From assembly GCA_024138015.1 (NCBI GenBank), contig JAMXBB010000003.1, forward strand, positions 17,737,498 through 17,801,497: 64,000 bases of DNA. Direction: 5' to 3'. A program made the position numbers and the translations under genes. This DNA is from Lumnitzera littorea. Its lineage: Eukaryota > Streptophyta > Magnoliopsida > Myrtales > Combretaceae. The notes below the pieces were generated by a model. That model was not told the DNA's origin. It ran no database searches and saw nothing but the letters and a program-made list of their open reading frames with translations. Positions 44,756 to 56,770 of this stretch are shown here, one piece after another (positions within the stretch are counted from its first letter, which is position 1; every line of letters begins with the position of its first letter).

Positions 44756-47700
44756 AAATCACGATTCTACACTTACGATTCTACGAGTTTATAATTTTAG
44801 GAGGTTATTTCGACTTAGCTCGAACATAAAATCGTTTTCGTGTGGAAAAATATAATCTTAATCGATTTTATATGTCAAATACGGTAGAAAGTTATATTTT
44901 TAATTGATTGTATGAATTCTATGTATCTGGGTTGGATGGGCAAAAAAATGAAAAAAAAAATATAAATAGGCTTTTATTAGCCAATTGACTATTAAGGCAC
45001 TAAATTATCGTGTTTATCCTATTTTAATTTTTTCCTCTTTCTCTCTCCCCTAGTCCTTTGTTTGACATTAATAGCCGTTAATGAAGTTTTAACTCCAACA
45101 GATTACTTTATAAGAAAAAACTATTTATTTAAGTTACATAACTAATAACTTAAAATAAGTTGAAATATTTGGTTTTTTTTTAGTTCATTGCCATTTTTTT
45201 TTCAAACAAAATAATAGAAAAAAATAGTTTTAACTCTATCATTCTTCCATAAATGTTACATTGTAGATTAAGATTTATTTCATTAAAAAAGAACTTAATT
45301 TCTTCATTTCTTTAATTTCATTATGCACTTTAAGTTATTTATAATTGCTATAATTATATCTATAGATTAATAGTTATTTATAACTAACGTTTCTACGTTT
45401 TGATTTTATATTCTAATTTGAAAGTTTGAGAACCTTTGTAATTAGATTATGTACATCTTCTCTCCTCTTTTCTCTCTCTCTCTCTCTTTTTAAGCTAATT
45501 CCATTATGTATTATATCTTGAGAGAGAGGATATTTGAACCTTATCCATTCTATTGGAGGATCAGTATTTATACTATTAGGTTATAATTGTATTAAGAGAC
45601 TATGTGTATCTTGGTATGGTCTTCATATGGTTATATGGCTTAATGCATATTTAAGTATATAACATAGACCCACTCAGGGATATAGTTTATTAGAAATGTT
45701 ATTTATATAAATTGCCTAAATCCTAATTAGTTTTTTTAATGATAGTAACCTTAATCTTTAAATTGAAAGAGAGATTTATTAGAAAGGAAAATGTAAGAGG
45801 ACTGAATCTCCATATCAACATCAATTTTCTTTAATATACAAGAATCACTAAACCTACTTACCACACTATTACTCCCCTTTTCTCTCCTTCCATCACAGAA
45901 AAGCATAGCCCTTTTTTTTTTTTTTTTTTTCAACCCTAATTGTTAAAACCCCGAGAGTTGCTACCCTCTATCCATCTTGCACACAACTGTTTCCACTTCA
46001 CATCTCCTATAAACCTTTTTCCTTTCCTTCTTTATTCCTCTACCCTCCTCAAGCCAATAAACTATCCTCCACCGTTAGAGACATAACACATACCGTTGAT
46101 CATATACGCTCTAGCTCGTTTCACCTTTTTTGTCACCACAAAGTCCCGCGTGTTGCTTCTCTTTAGTCCGCTGCCTCCATCCCATCCTCTCTTTATGCGT
46201 GTTGCAAGTTTTCTGTTTTCTTTTTTTGTGTTATTTTATTTTTAATTATGTGGCTTTCTGCCCATTTTTGTAGGCATTTCTTCTTTCCAGGGGGCTAGAT
46301 TATCTTATTCTTTTTGCATACTTTTTACCATTGCCAACAGCCATTTTCTTGTAAGAGATGCAGCATTTGGTGTTTATGATTCTATCTTTTTGATTTGTTT
46401 TATTGGTATATCATGTAGTAAATGGATCCTTACTGGTAAGACAAAAAAGTTTAAAAATACGTTTTCTATATTAGTGACACATCAAAATAGCTGATTTAGT
46501 TCCTTCTCTTTGATCTTTTACATTAATCAATTCGGATTGACTTGTCTAGTTCTACTTTGGTTAGACCAATCCTTCTATAAAACTAATTCGAGTTATCCAT
46601 TTATCCTTCATAGACAGTGATTCCGATTTGATACAATTAATTTCGATTCATATAAGAACTCATTAGGTTTATTTAGATTAAAATATATTATTTTCTTTTA
46701 TTTCTCTAGAAAATACACCAATTTATTAAAGAAATAAATGTAGATAAAAAAAAAATAAGATGTTAAACTGTAAAGAGCTATTAACTTTCAATTCTCAAAT
46801 ACAAAGATAATTTTTATTACTTTATAAATAAATATAAATTACATTATAATATTTTTATTGACTTTAGTTCAATTCCAATTTGATTTTGATTAACTCTTTC
46901 TACTCTTGACCCTTAACTTTTTCTCACTTCTAAGTTAACCTTTTAGTCAGAGTTTGATAACATTGATATTAATAAATAATTGTCCATTTAGTTAAGTCAT
47001 TTCTAATAACTAATATTATTTTTGGAAAAAAAAATTAGATAATACACTTTAGTGTATACAAGTGCAATGGATAACTATTAATTAAGTTTGGACAAATAAG
47101 AATGATAGTAGGTAATTTTTTTAAAAAGAAAAACTAGCACCTATCAATATGTTAATATGACTTACTCATAATACATATATGTATTAGCTATATATATTAC
47201 TAATAAATCTTTCTCTCTTATTTGTATTTCTTTTTTTCCCTACTATTATATAAATTTTCTCTATGAAAAATTATAAACTATCGTGAGATATCTTAGGTAG
47301 TGAATCTTTTAGGGAATGGAAAAAAAATTACAAAATATAAAAAAAATCCCAAAAATATTAGTTTTGAAAAAATATTCTTAATACTATAGTACTTAAAACT
47401 GCCTCTTAAAAGGATACTTTTAGTTTTAACACATATCTATTTAGTTCAAATTGAAATTACCTCTTTCAAGTGCTTAGCTTTAGAATTATTTTTCGAGCAC
47501 CGGTATTTCTGGGATTTTTTTTTTTCCTTTCCCTGAATCTTTCCTCCTATTTGTCTTTTTCTTTTGTTTTCCCCCGTTGGGTTGTCTAAATTCCTGCTTC
47601 GTGGTTCCACCAAAAAATTGCATAAACAGTCGCTTTGTTAAGCTATACGAGTTATGACTTTGAAATTGGAATTCATCGATGACGCGTACGACACAATGAC

Positions 47701-48816
47701 GAGAAGTGATTTTATTTAGTAAAAATTTTCAAATTTGGTCAATTCCAATTTTACAATTTTCACATCACTGCAGGAAGAAGATGGGTGAATGCGCACAACC
47801 ACGTATTCCTAAAATCTGGTCAGACTTTTTGACTGATTTTGGCTTTGAAAACTGAAAAGCTACTCTTTCGCTGACCCATTAGATATTTCCATAGTTCATT
47901 TTTCTTCTTTTCGTTTTCAACCGTGCAATCCATAAGGTGGTGTTCAGTCAGAGAGTATATGAACAGTAGTTTTCCCTCCAATCAATGATCTATTGCCCGT
48001 TTGCTTGAAAGATAATAGGTATTTTTTGAGAATACTAATTCCATTTGCAGAGAAGAAAAGAAAAAAAAAAAAAAAAAATCCTTCGTTTGTTTCTTGGTGC
48101 AGATATTCTCTCTCCTGTGAGAATAACTATTCTAATTTTTATATTAAAATATCCCTTATCAAATTTAAAATTACCATTACCATTCTAACCATTTCATAAA
48201 TATTAATAGGAAAATCTTTGTCCCTCAGGTCACCTCGTGTCCTTTCATGCACTTTTACCTTTTCTTTCCTTTTTATTTTTGGGAAATATACATCATTGGG
48301 TGAAAATATGAATAGTTTTTATTTTAACCTCTTAATAAGTGTTTCAAAATCCATATTAATAAGAGGTCCTGTTGCTCCGAACATTTGTGAAAGGACTAAA
48401 AATCTTTGCTTTTGGTAGATTATACCATAGGTACCTGTTTTTTTGACTCTATTTCATTTTAGGTACATCTATTTTTATTTTTAATATTTTGGGTACCTGT
48501 GTTTTCAATACTTAAAAAAAGGAAAAATGCTAATGGAGTTAACATCTATCAATTTGATTAAAGGAAAGAAGAAAAAAACAGAAAGAAAGTCAATGGAAAA
48601 GGCTCTGCTCTTTCACCATAAGCCATTTGGCTTCTCTAGTAAATTGTTCCTTTACAAAAACTTATAGTCCAAAGGAGAACTTCTGCACATGCAAGTTGAG
48701 GATGTAAGAATCAAATTTTCCATGATGCACTTCAAAACAGCTTTCTGTTGACGCTTTGGCAGCTTAAACAAAAGAAAGAAGCCTAAAAACCTAGCAGATT
48801 AAAATGACATGTCAAT
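44756..48816. other. A+T-rich intergenic DNA, no gene supported
   Basis: No coding similarity on either strand. Notable content: a CT microsatellite (45471-45488), a long T run (about 45911-45930), and a less A+T-rich, CT-rich segment (about 45945-46340) resembling a plant promoter and leader but followed by no reading frame. There is a short ATG frame of about 23 codons near 47781, and a pair of GGTACCTG/AGGTACAT words with T-runs at about 48430-48505 that look like the edges of a small mobile element. Confidence 0.5.
45471..45488. repeat. CT dinucleotide microsatellite
   Basis: An uninterrupted TC run following a looser CT-rich stretch that begins near 45458. Confidence 0.85.
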
Positions 48817-49161
48817 TGTTATAAAAAATGGTGTAAATATGAGAAAGTATAAATATAAATACACCTCATTCAAACAATATACTCAAATATATCAATATAT
48901 TCTCACCAATAAACTATGATAAAATGAAGAGAAAATAATACAATATTTCATTTCCTCTGTGAGAGATTGTATATGAAAGGAGAAAAATTTTGTTATTGTT
49001 GTGCTTTACAAAATGAAAAACTTACACACATACACATAAACACAAGTTTTAAAGACAACTATTGACCATACATTAAAGGTTGCAAGGATTGTTTTCAACA
49101 AGATAAAGAGAAAGTCAACATGAAGCCTAAAGTGGTTTTTCATTTCAAGCCTTAGGTAACA
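48817..49161 (-). repeat. 3' LTR of the minus-strand copia element
   Basis: 345 bp. It pairs with 55181-55554, which is 29 bp longer because of small indels. Confidence 0.85.
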
Positions 49162-49449
49162 AATCTCTAGCTTAGCTTGAAATTTGTTCTGGTGATAACC
49201 GTTTCTACCAAAAATGCCAAATAAGGAAAATTCATAATATGGACTTCAAATATGTCCATGCAAGGCTTGAACTTGGATGTTGGAATTGGCTTTGCCATCA
49301 TATCAATTGAATTACCTAATGTGGAAACTTTTTTCACTATAATGGTATCTTGAGAAGTGATTTCTTATATAAAATGATATTTGACCTCAATATGTTTTGT
49401 TCTTTTATGATACATTTGATTTTTGGTCAAATGCATAATACTTTCATTA

Positions 49450-50530
49450 TCACAATATACTATTGTAATATTTCAAACTCAAATTGCTTATGAAACTTCT
49501 AATGTAGATAGCTTCCTTTATTATTTTTGCTATTACACTACTCAAAAGCATAAAAGCATAGCTAGTCAATGATCTTCTCTCATCAACATCTCTAGCATAA
49601 TCAAAGTTAATATAACCAACAATACTCCCATTAGTATTATGGCTCCTATCATAGATCGAGCCAACATTCGTAATAGAATAAAGATATCGAAGTATCCATT
49701 TCACAGCCTATCTATGCATCCTGCTGAGATGCTGCATATACCTATTAAAATACTAACAACATGTGAAATATCTAGATAAATGCAAACAATAATATACATA
49801 ATGCTTCTAATTGCACTTGCATAAGGAACATGTGACGTATGTTCCTCCTCTTCATCAGATAATGATAACATTGTCGTTGATAGTCTAAAACATGCTGCCA
49901 ATGGAGTATTCACATGTTTTACATTCTATATGGAAAATCTTTCAAAAATTTAATATATTTCTTCTTTAATAAATATAATTTGCCAGCTTATTGATCTTTA
50001 TAAATTTCCATTTTTAGAATTTTCTTAACTATGCTTAAGTCCTTCATTTCAAATCCACCACTAAGCTAAGCTTTCAACTTATTGATATCATATATACTCT
50101 TAACAACAACGAGCATATCATCAACATAAAGCAATAGATAAACAAAAGATCCATTTGCAATCTTGTAATATATACAACTATCTTAATCATTTCTCAAAAC
50201 GTGAAAGTATCAAATCATTTATACCACTGATGAGGGGACCACTTTAAGACATATAATGACTTCTTCAACAAACAAACATAGTCTTCCTTGTCTTGAATGA
50301 TAAAACCTTCTAATTGTTACATATAGAACCGTTCTTGAAGCTTTCTATAAAGAAAAGCTATCTTAACATTGAGTTGTTCAAGCTCTAAGTCAAACAATGC
50401 AACTATGGCAAGTAATACCTGAATGGAACTATGTTTCACAATAGGAGAGAACACTTCATTGAAGTTTATTCCTTCCCCTTGATTAAAATCTTTTGTAGCT
50501 AAGCGAGCTTTGCAATGAGTCACTTTGATA
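49450..50530 (-). pseudogene. Copia reverse transcriptase and RNase H remnant
   Basis: Minus-strand order: KARLATKDFNQGEGINFNEV then FSPIVKHSSIQVLLAIVAL (50400-50520), EQLNVKIAFLYRKLQERFYM, YVDDMLVV (50105-50128, active site intact), TPLAACFRLST and YASAIRSIMYIIVC (49700-49910), MKWILRYLYSITNVGSIYD (about 49650-49704) and GYINFDYARDVDERRSLTSY. This is the standard copia RT to RNase H sequence (KARLVAKG..Q..G.D..E.FSPVVK; LDVKTAFL; YVDDML; R..K.ILRYL). The Asp of LDVKTAFL is Asn here. Stops separate the pieces. Confidence 0.8.
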
Positions 50531-50879
50531 CTAGGGGATCATTTTTTTTCTTAAAGATCTATTTGCAACCAATGATCTTTTGTCCTTTAGGAGGTTTAAC
50601 TAATTCCTAAGTTAGATTCTTGTAAAGAGACTATCATTCTTCATTCATATTAGTAGTGTGAGACTCATTGCTTGTTTTAGGCTTATGGTATATTGTAGGA
50701 CCTTGACTTTTCATTTCCAGTACAACTGATAGCGCAGATGAGACTATGTTTGCATGAGCATATCTTTTAGGTTGTCTTATTTGTTTGCTTTCTCTATCTC
50801 TTATAAGGTTATACTGTTGTTGTTCTTATGAAATCTCCTCTTACTTTTCTTGTTCTTCTTCATTTTCTTCATGAATAGA

Positions 50880-51530
50880 CTAATCTAAAATGCATTCATG
50901 TACTTCCTTTGGTTTCTCAAACTTAAGCTCCACCTTCTTGCGTATACTATGCTCCTTTTCTATGTTGCTAAGCTCCTTTGTTAGATGAAGCATGGATAAC
51001 TCATTGAACTTAACATCTCTATTAATTATGAATTTTGGTGGTTTAGTTTTAGTACACCATAATCTATAGCCTATAACCTTGAAAGCATAATCAAGAAGTA
51101 TGCATTTTTGTGCCATATTCTCTATCATCTATATGAGCATATGTGGGACACTCGAAAATTTTTAAATCAGAATAATCAGTTGGAGTACCAAACCATGCCT
51201 TAATTGGAGTTTTTAACTCAATTACAATTGATGGAGACCAATTTACCAAATAACAAGCCATATTAATAGCTTTAGCCCAAAATTCTTTTAATAATTTGAC
51301 ATTGGAGAGCATACAATGGGCTCTCTTCAAAAGAGTTTTGCTCATTCGTTTCGCCACTCCATTGAGGTCTCTTTCACATAGTACGGTGTCTCACTATACC
51401 TTAATTTTCACAGAACTCAGTAAATTATCACTCATAAAACTTCAAAACATTGTTTGCTTGAACTTGCCGATTTGTTCTTCAATAAGAGTTTCCACTTTTT
51501 GAAAGTAGGGAAAACATCATTCTTATGTTT
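50880..51530 (-). pseudogene. Copia integrase, C-terminal part
   Basis: Minus strand: FLKHKNDVFPTFKKW (about 51510-51545), EFCENGIVRHRT with breaks, then the open stretch 51091-51357 reading AKRMSKTLLKRAHCMLSNVK, EFWAKAINMACYLVNWSPS and IFECPTYAHIDDRE. The open stretch 50880-51128 reads KCILLDYAFKVIGYRLWCTK. These match the second half of the copia integrase (N.TLLER.RCMLSNA.L...FWAEA..TA.YL.NR.PS; F.GC.AY.H; K..F.GY....KGYRLW). It joins TYLLTFINDFLRK at 53630-53680 across the insertion. Confidence 0.8.
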
Positions 51531-51570
51531 CAAAAAAATAAGTGAAACCAACAATTTATCGATAAGTATA

Positions 51571-53627
51571 TTAAGTTGCATTTATAGTAATAAAAACTAG
51601 TAATAAAAACTAGTGAAACTAGGTTGTTCCTACAAAATTGGATACTAAGGACCAACTATATAAACACTGCTTTTAGCCAATCAATTGAACTATAATGTTT
51701 AAAATAAAAATTAAACTAAAATAATAAAAATAAAAATATCCACAAACAACAAGGCAATAGATAAATGAACTAACATGTGGGATATTGACTCGGTTATTAT
51801 TTGGAAAATTCACATATGCCTCTAATATCTTATGACTAATTATTCAAGTTTTTATTAGATTAATAGGATAGCCCAAATGGTAATCCTATTTATGATAATG
51901 ACTTCTTTTCTAAGTTACCTTATTCATATTTATCAACTATGCAAAAGAATTCCTCACACAAGCTCAATAACCCTAATTAAAATTAATTAATCCTCATATC
52001 TCTATGTCAAGATAGCTTTAGTTTCATTAAGTTTGTGGATCCTATAATTAATCTATAATAGTTAAACTAACCTATTTCAATTTTTGTACAAATCTTTCAT
52101 TTCCTTTTGAGTCTTTCAAATTCTAATTTATAAATACATCACAAGCCTAAAGACGTATACATAAATCATGAAAATTGAATAATAGAAATATTTAAATAAT
52201 TAAATAATAACATATAAAAGATGTAATGATATGACCGAAATTCTTTCTATCGATATATTATTTGCTTTGGCGTATAATGCCCATAGTTTTATTCCTTGGT
52301 GTAGCGCTATTCTAAGAGTTTACTTATTTTGATATTAACCTAATCTAAACACGCTTAACTTTGAAGTTTGGATGAACTTCAAATTACTATACTAGAATGC
52401 GTTTTGATAATTAGAGTTTCATTACCTAGTATTTAAAGGATATTATAATCCACCCTCCAAAACCATTACTAAGTAAGGACTTTGCTCTTTCAATTGGTTA
52501 ATTACTTTGATATAATATGTAATGATCCGACTAAAACTTCTACCATACGGTTTTATCCTATAGTATGATAGCTTTCTAAAAAGTAGCCTATCCTAGTATA
52601 GACCTAGCTCAAATACATTTAATTTTGTAGTTTCGACGATCTCTAATTTACTATTTTAAAAGACGTTTTGATAATTAAAATTCCAACATTAAAGGATATT
52701 ACAAGAGTCACATTAAAATTACTTCATCAAAACCATATCAAATCCCACAAAAACAATGTAGTTCAAAACAACCAAAAGTGCATTACACAAAGTAACAAGA
52801 AATATCAAAATAGGATTAATATGAAGAAAAGAAGACATAATAATTATTGAAACCGCCATAGTCTCCTCTACTCGTAATTGTTGAAAGATGCTGATCCTTC
52901 ACGGACCCTATGTGGCCTCGGGATGTATCTCTCTCTTCGACTGACTACGAAACGGAAAATAAAAAAGCTGTGACTGTCTACTACAATTATTGAATGGTTG
53001 GATGTGTACGGCACGTAGATTTGGATAGTGGCTTTTCAATTGCTAAGCTGGACTTGCAATCAACATGGATGAAAATCGGGGAATATGGGCTAAACACGAA
53101 TTAATTTCTTCATTCAACAAATTGGGAAGTTGGCGTGTAGTGGAACATGGAAATTTAAAGTGCATGAAATTTGAAGTCATGATGGGCTTGGACATGGATG
53201 AAGCTTCCATTTCAATTCTGGAACATGGGCTGGACTTAAATATCATGCATGGGCTTTGGATCTTAACTGGATTTCCAATTTCTTGAACATTGGCTTCATG
53301 GCATCAGTTTAGGCTCGGCACGGCATTGAATTTCCAATTGCGTGGAGTCCACATTCGAGAAAGACACAATTGGAAATTTATATATGGCACGGCCATCTTT
53401 TACCAATGCAGGACGGTTTGGACAAATTCATGGGCTGGAACAAGTACATCGACTTGCAATTTATATATGGGCTCACTAATTCTTGCTCCAATTTTGATAC
53501 GACTCTAGCACTAAAAGTTTCTAATTTTTTTTTTTCTTGAATCCACATATTTTTTCTATTAAAAAAAATGAAAATATATACAGAACTATAGTCTAAAGTC
53601 GGGATAAACATTTTTAAATTTTACAAT
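51571..53627. mobile_element. About 2 kb insertion of unknown type in the copia integrase
   Basis: The integrase reads STYLLTFINDFLRK at its right border and resumes with VSLIFLKHKND at its left border, so this block is an insertion. Its outer edges share GAAACTAGGT in inverted orientation (plus strand at about 51614, minus strand at about 53640), a possible short terminal inverted repeat, but no target duplication was found. Inside are two related ~250-300-bp segments (from about 52222 and about 52520), both opening atgtaatgat..gac and both carrying gttttgataatta then aaaggatatta. A GC-richer tract follows at 52855-53510. No transposase is visible. It could be a small DNA element or a truncated retroelement. 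Confidence 0.5.
52222..52720. repeat. Degenerate tandem duplication (~300 bp) inside the insertion
   Basis: Copy one is about 52222-52455 and copy two about 52520-52705. Shared landmarks in order are atgtaatgat, a gac-g/t-aaa word, acttt/gtagttt, ttttgataatta, and aaaggatatta-a. The copies are strongly diverged. Confidence 0.5.
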
Positions 53628-54890
53628 TATCAAACTACACCTAGTTTCCTTAAAAAATCATTGATGAAAGTTAGCAAGTATGTAGAAACACTTTTTGATG
53701 GTATAGGCATAGACACCCACAAATCAAAGTGAATATAGTCATTGTACCCTTGGTCCTATGAATAGTAGGTTAAATTTGACTTTAGTCTACTTCCCGTAAA
53801 CACAATATTCACAAAAGTCAATATTTCAAATTTTATTATTGTCGAACAGGCCACACTTACTCAAAATAGATATTCTTGCTTCACTCATATGCTCTAAACA
53901 CATATGCTACAAGCTAGTAGTATCCAAAATACTATTAGGAGAAGATGATATAATTACAGATCCAATAGTCGTGGTGCTTTGGAGTAGATAGAGACCATTG
54001 GCCAAATTTTCATAGATCATAATAAGGGCACCTTTAGACACCTTAAGAACTCTACCTTCAAGATAACACTTACATTCTCGACAATCAAGAGTTTCCAAAG
54101 AATTAAGATTTTTCTTCAAGTTAGGTAATTTGCTAAACATTAATCAAAGTTCTAACAACTCCATCATGCATCTTAATTCAAACTTTCTTAATGCCAACAA
54201 CCTTATAAGACATATTGTTTCCCATAAGGATAATATCAATCGATAAGTCATAAACCATTCATGGTCTAGACACATATGGTAAGAGTAACTATAATCAATA
54301 ATTCATGCATCACTAACTAAACTAGTAAATATACAAAGAACATTGTAAACACCTTCAACAATACTTGCTGCATTACTCAAACTTGCTTCGGTCTTTTCTT
54401 CAAGCTTTGGACATTCTGCTTTTCAATGCCCTTCTCTCTTACAATATCAATATCTTCCTTTATGATATCTAGACTAAGCTCTAGACTTATCTCTTCTAAA
54501 ACTACTCAAGTTAACCTCCTTTGATCTTCCTTTAATAAACAAGCCAATTAAAAAATCGTCATATCTATCATTATCGTGATCCATCTTCTTAAGACTTAAA
54601 AGAGATTACTTAACTTCAGCAATATCTAGACATCCATACACATATATAAGTGTTTCTTAGAAATGCTTGTAGGAGGGAAGTAAAGAACAAAGTAACATTA
54701 TTACTTATAGCTCACTTAGACATGTCTCATCCATATTTTTTAATTTTGTGATCAGTGAAGTGAATTTAGAAATATAATATCTAATTGATGTCCCTTCAAC
54801 CATACAAAGTGTGCATAGACAATACACTATACTAAGACGATTGGCTATTGTCATTTTCATGCATAAGGACTTTAACTTGGTCCACATGCT
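53628..54890 (-). pseudogene. Copia gag, knuckle and pre-integrase region
   Basis: Minus strand: KLKSLCMKMTIANRLSIVYC and CMVEGTSIRYYISKFTSLIT (54705-54887) are gag (UBN2 type). A broken knuckle and linker lie near 54400. LPNLKKNLNSLETLDCRECK then CYLEGRVLKVSKGALIM (53907-54140) is the protease to pre-integrase segment. TTSL, stop, HMCLEHMSEA (about 53875-53930) is LWH.RLGHMSE with the Trp codon changed to TAG. STYLLTFINDFLRK begins the integrase. Confidence 0.75.
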
Positions 54891-55180
54891 GTTATCTCAA
54901 AGAGAACTTCTTGTAATATGTTATCTATGACATATAATTGAATAGTAGAAAGAACTTGATTTTCAATCTCATCCCATTAGAATCCTTTATTGTAGTAGGT
55001 TTATTTTCTTTTCTTGAAAGTGTAATTCTAAGATTTTGTTGTGTCAAAACAACCAACATACGAACCTTCTACATCCTAAAGTTGATGTGCCCATTGAATT
55101 GTTGAATATCAAATTCTTTTGTTGTCATATTTTTTTTAAAGGAGTCTTCCTAGAATAATGCAAGTGTTTTGATAGTAGTT

Positions 55181-55554
55181 TGTTATCAACAAAAAGAAAA
55201 AGGGTGTAAATATAGAGGAAGTATAAATACAAATACACCTCACTCATACTATACACTTAAATATATCAATATATTTTCACTTGTAAACTCTCACAAAATA
55301 AAGAGAAAATAACATAATATTTCGTTTCCTTTGTGAGAGGATCTATATGAGATAAGAGATAAATTTTGTTATTGTTGTGTTTTACAAAATGAAAAACTTA
55401 CATATAAATAGGTTACAAAGACAACTATTGACCATTGATTAAAGGAGGTAGAGATTGCTTCTCTCTTTACCTACATTAATGAGTAGCAATAAAGATGAAA
55501 GAGAAAGTCAACACAAAGCTTAAGGTAGCTTTTCATGTCAAGCCATAGATAACA
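55181..55554 (-). repeat. 5' LTR of the minus-strand copia element
   Basis: 374 bp, bordered on the coding side by AACTACTATCAAAAC (minus strand), a weak match to the usual tRNA-Met primer site, and on the outside by TCATT. Confidence 0.8.
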
Positions 55555-55559
55555 TCATT

Positions 55560-56229
55560 GACAATAACTAAAAGAAATAGAAAAAAAATTCATTGTTGAA
55601 GAAAGATTGAGACTTTGGTAAAGAAATGAAACTACAATGATTTAGAGATTAGTTATTGTACAAGAGGGAAACTAGAGCATAAAGAAAGGGAAACTTAATG
55701 GGGTTAGGGTTTTAAGATTTGAAGGTGGGGAAAGGAAATGGTTTATTAAGAAAGAATGAAACTATTTTGTTAATTTCAAATTAAGACTATTAGCTTTTTC
55801 TAAAGAGAATAAACGTGTACCTTAATGGGTCATTTACTTGGAGGTAATAGAGAAGGAATAAAATAATCACTTACTCTTAATTGTCTACTTTCTTGTTTAC
55901 CTAGAAAATGGGGAGAGAATTATAATTTCTAGCACTTTTCTACTTTCATTCTATTGAGAATAGATATTTCCTAAGATGAAGTGAACTTTTCATTCCCTCT
56001 TCACAAAAAATAAAAAGTTCAAATATTATGATCATATAGTGTCATTAAAATGACTAAATAAATTTTAGTTATTTTCTAAAATAGCTAAATGAAGGTAAAC
56101 TAGTAATTTTATTCATACTTCTAACTTAATAATGCAGTTAATTGAAGTAATATAAACATTAGAATGAATATTTTCTATACTAAAAAAGCATATGAAATAA
56201 ACATTATAATATACTAGCCTATTTTTAGT
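55560..56229. other. A+T-rich spacer, nothing recognised
   Basis: No reading frame, structured repeat or terminal sequence supported on either strand. Confidence 0.4.
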
Positions 56230-56770
56230 TATTGATAAGATATTTTAGACCTGGTCCTCTCAAGTTCGCATCAACTTGCTAGGCTCATAGCTTGGCTCAA
56301 TTTGCTTTTATTTGACTACATTATCCTCTTAGACAACATCAGCCTAAGCCTCTTAGATGGCTTGTCTAGTTACCATAGGCCACAATGGCTAGTAGATAAC
56401 AGGATAAGGCTTAGAGAGTCAATAATGGCCATTACCTAACAAATCCAAACCATGTTGGATTGTACACTCCCACTATCTATGATGTGCGAATGTGTCAAAA
56501 TGTCACTTTAGGTCCTCTAGTTTTCAGTTGCCTTCCTCTATAAATATTAGCTAGTGTCCTAATGGTAAATCACTCAGACTCTTTATGCATTTAGCCTACA
56601 TTCGAGCATTCCTACATCTTACTCCTTCCTTACATATGTATTGACTTAAGCATCAGAATAGCTATACCAGATAATACCTTGGTATCCCTCCTCGTTTCTT
56701 GTTTTGTAGGCTCATTACAAAAGTGCAAAGCCTAGATTCACTATATTTTACCAGCAAGATCTTAGAGACA
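56230..56770 (+). mobile_element. LTR-like block (possible solo LTR)
   Basis: A GC-richer block in A+T-rich DNA with paired words (ttggctcaat, aggccacaatgg, ggataaggct) and TATAAATA at 56539-56546. A leader full of cattcctacat and cttactccttcc follows, ending near GGTATCCCTCC. Its organisation resembles the insert at 226-985. No partner LTR, interior or target duplication was found, so the call is tentative. Confidence 0.35.

Larger units (their letters stand above)
48817..55554 (-). mobile_element. Ty1/copia retrotransposon with an insertion in its integrase
   Basis: LTRs at 48817-49161 (TGTTATAAAAAATGG...GGTAACA) and 55181-55554 (TGTTATCAAC...GATAACA) share gtgtaaatat, caatatatt, aagagaaaataa, ttttgttattgttgtg and agagaaagtcaaca in order. 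Flanks TCAAT (48812-48816) and TCATT (55555-55559) agree in four of five. On the minus strand the order is gag, knuckle, pre-integrase, integrase (split by about 2 kb of foreign DNA at 51571-53627), reverse transcriptase and RNase H. Stops and shifts are present throughout, though several stretches of 60-90 codons remain open, so it is younger than the copia element at 32-44 kb. Confidence 0.85.

Noticed and set aside
53043..53508. Open frames on both strands at 53.0-53.5 kb
   Set aside because: They lie in a repetitive GC-richer part of an insertion and resemble no protein. Similar words recur, which by itself keeps frames open.
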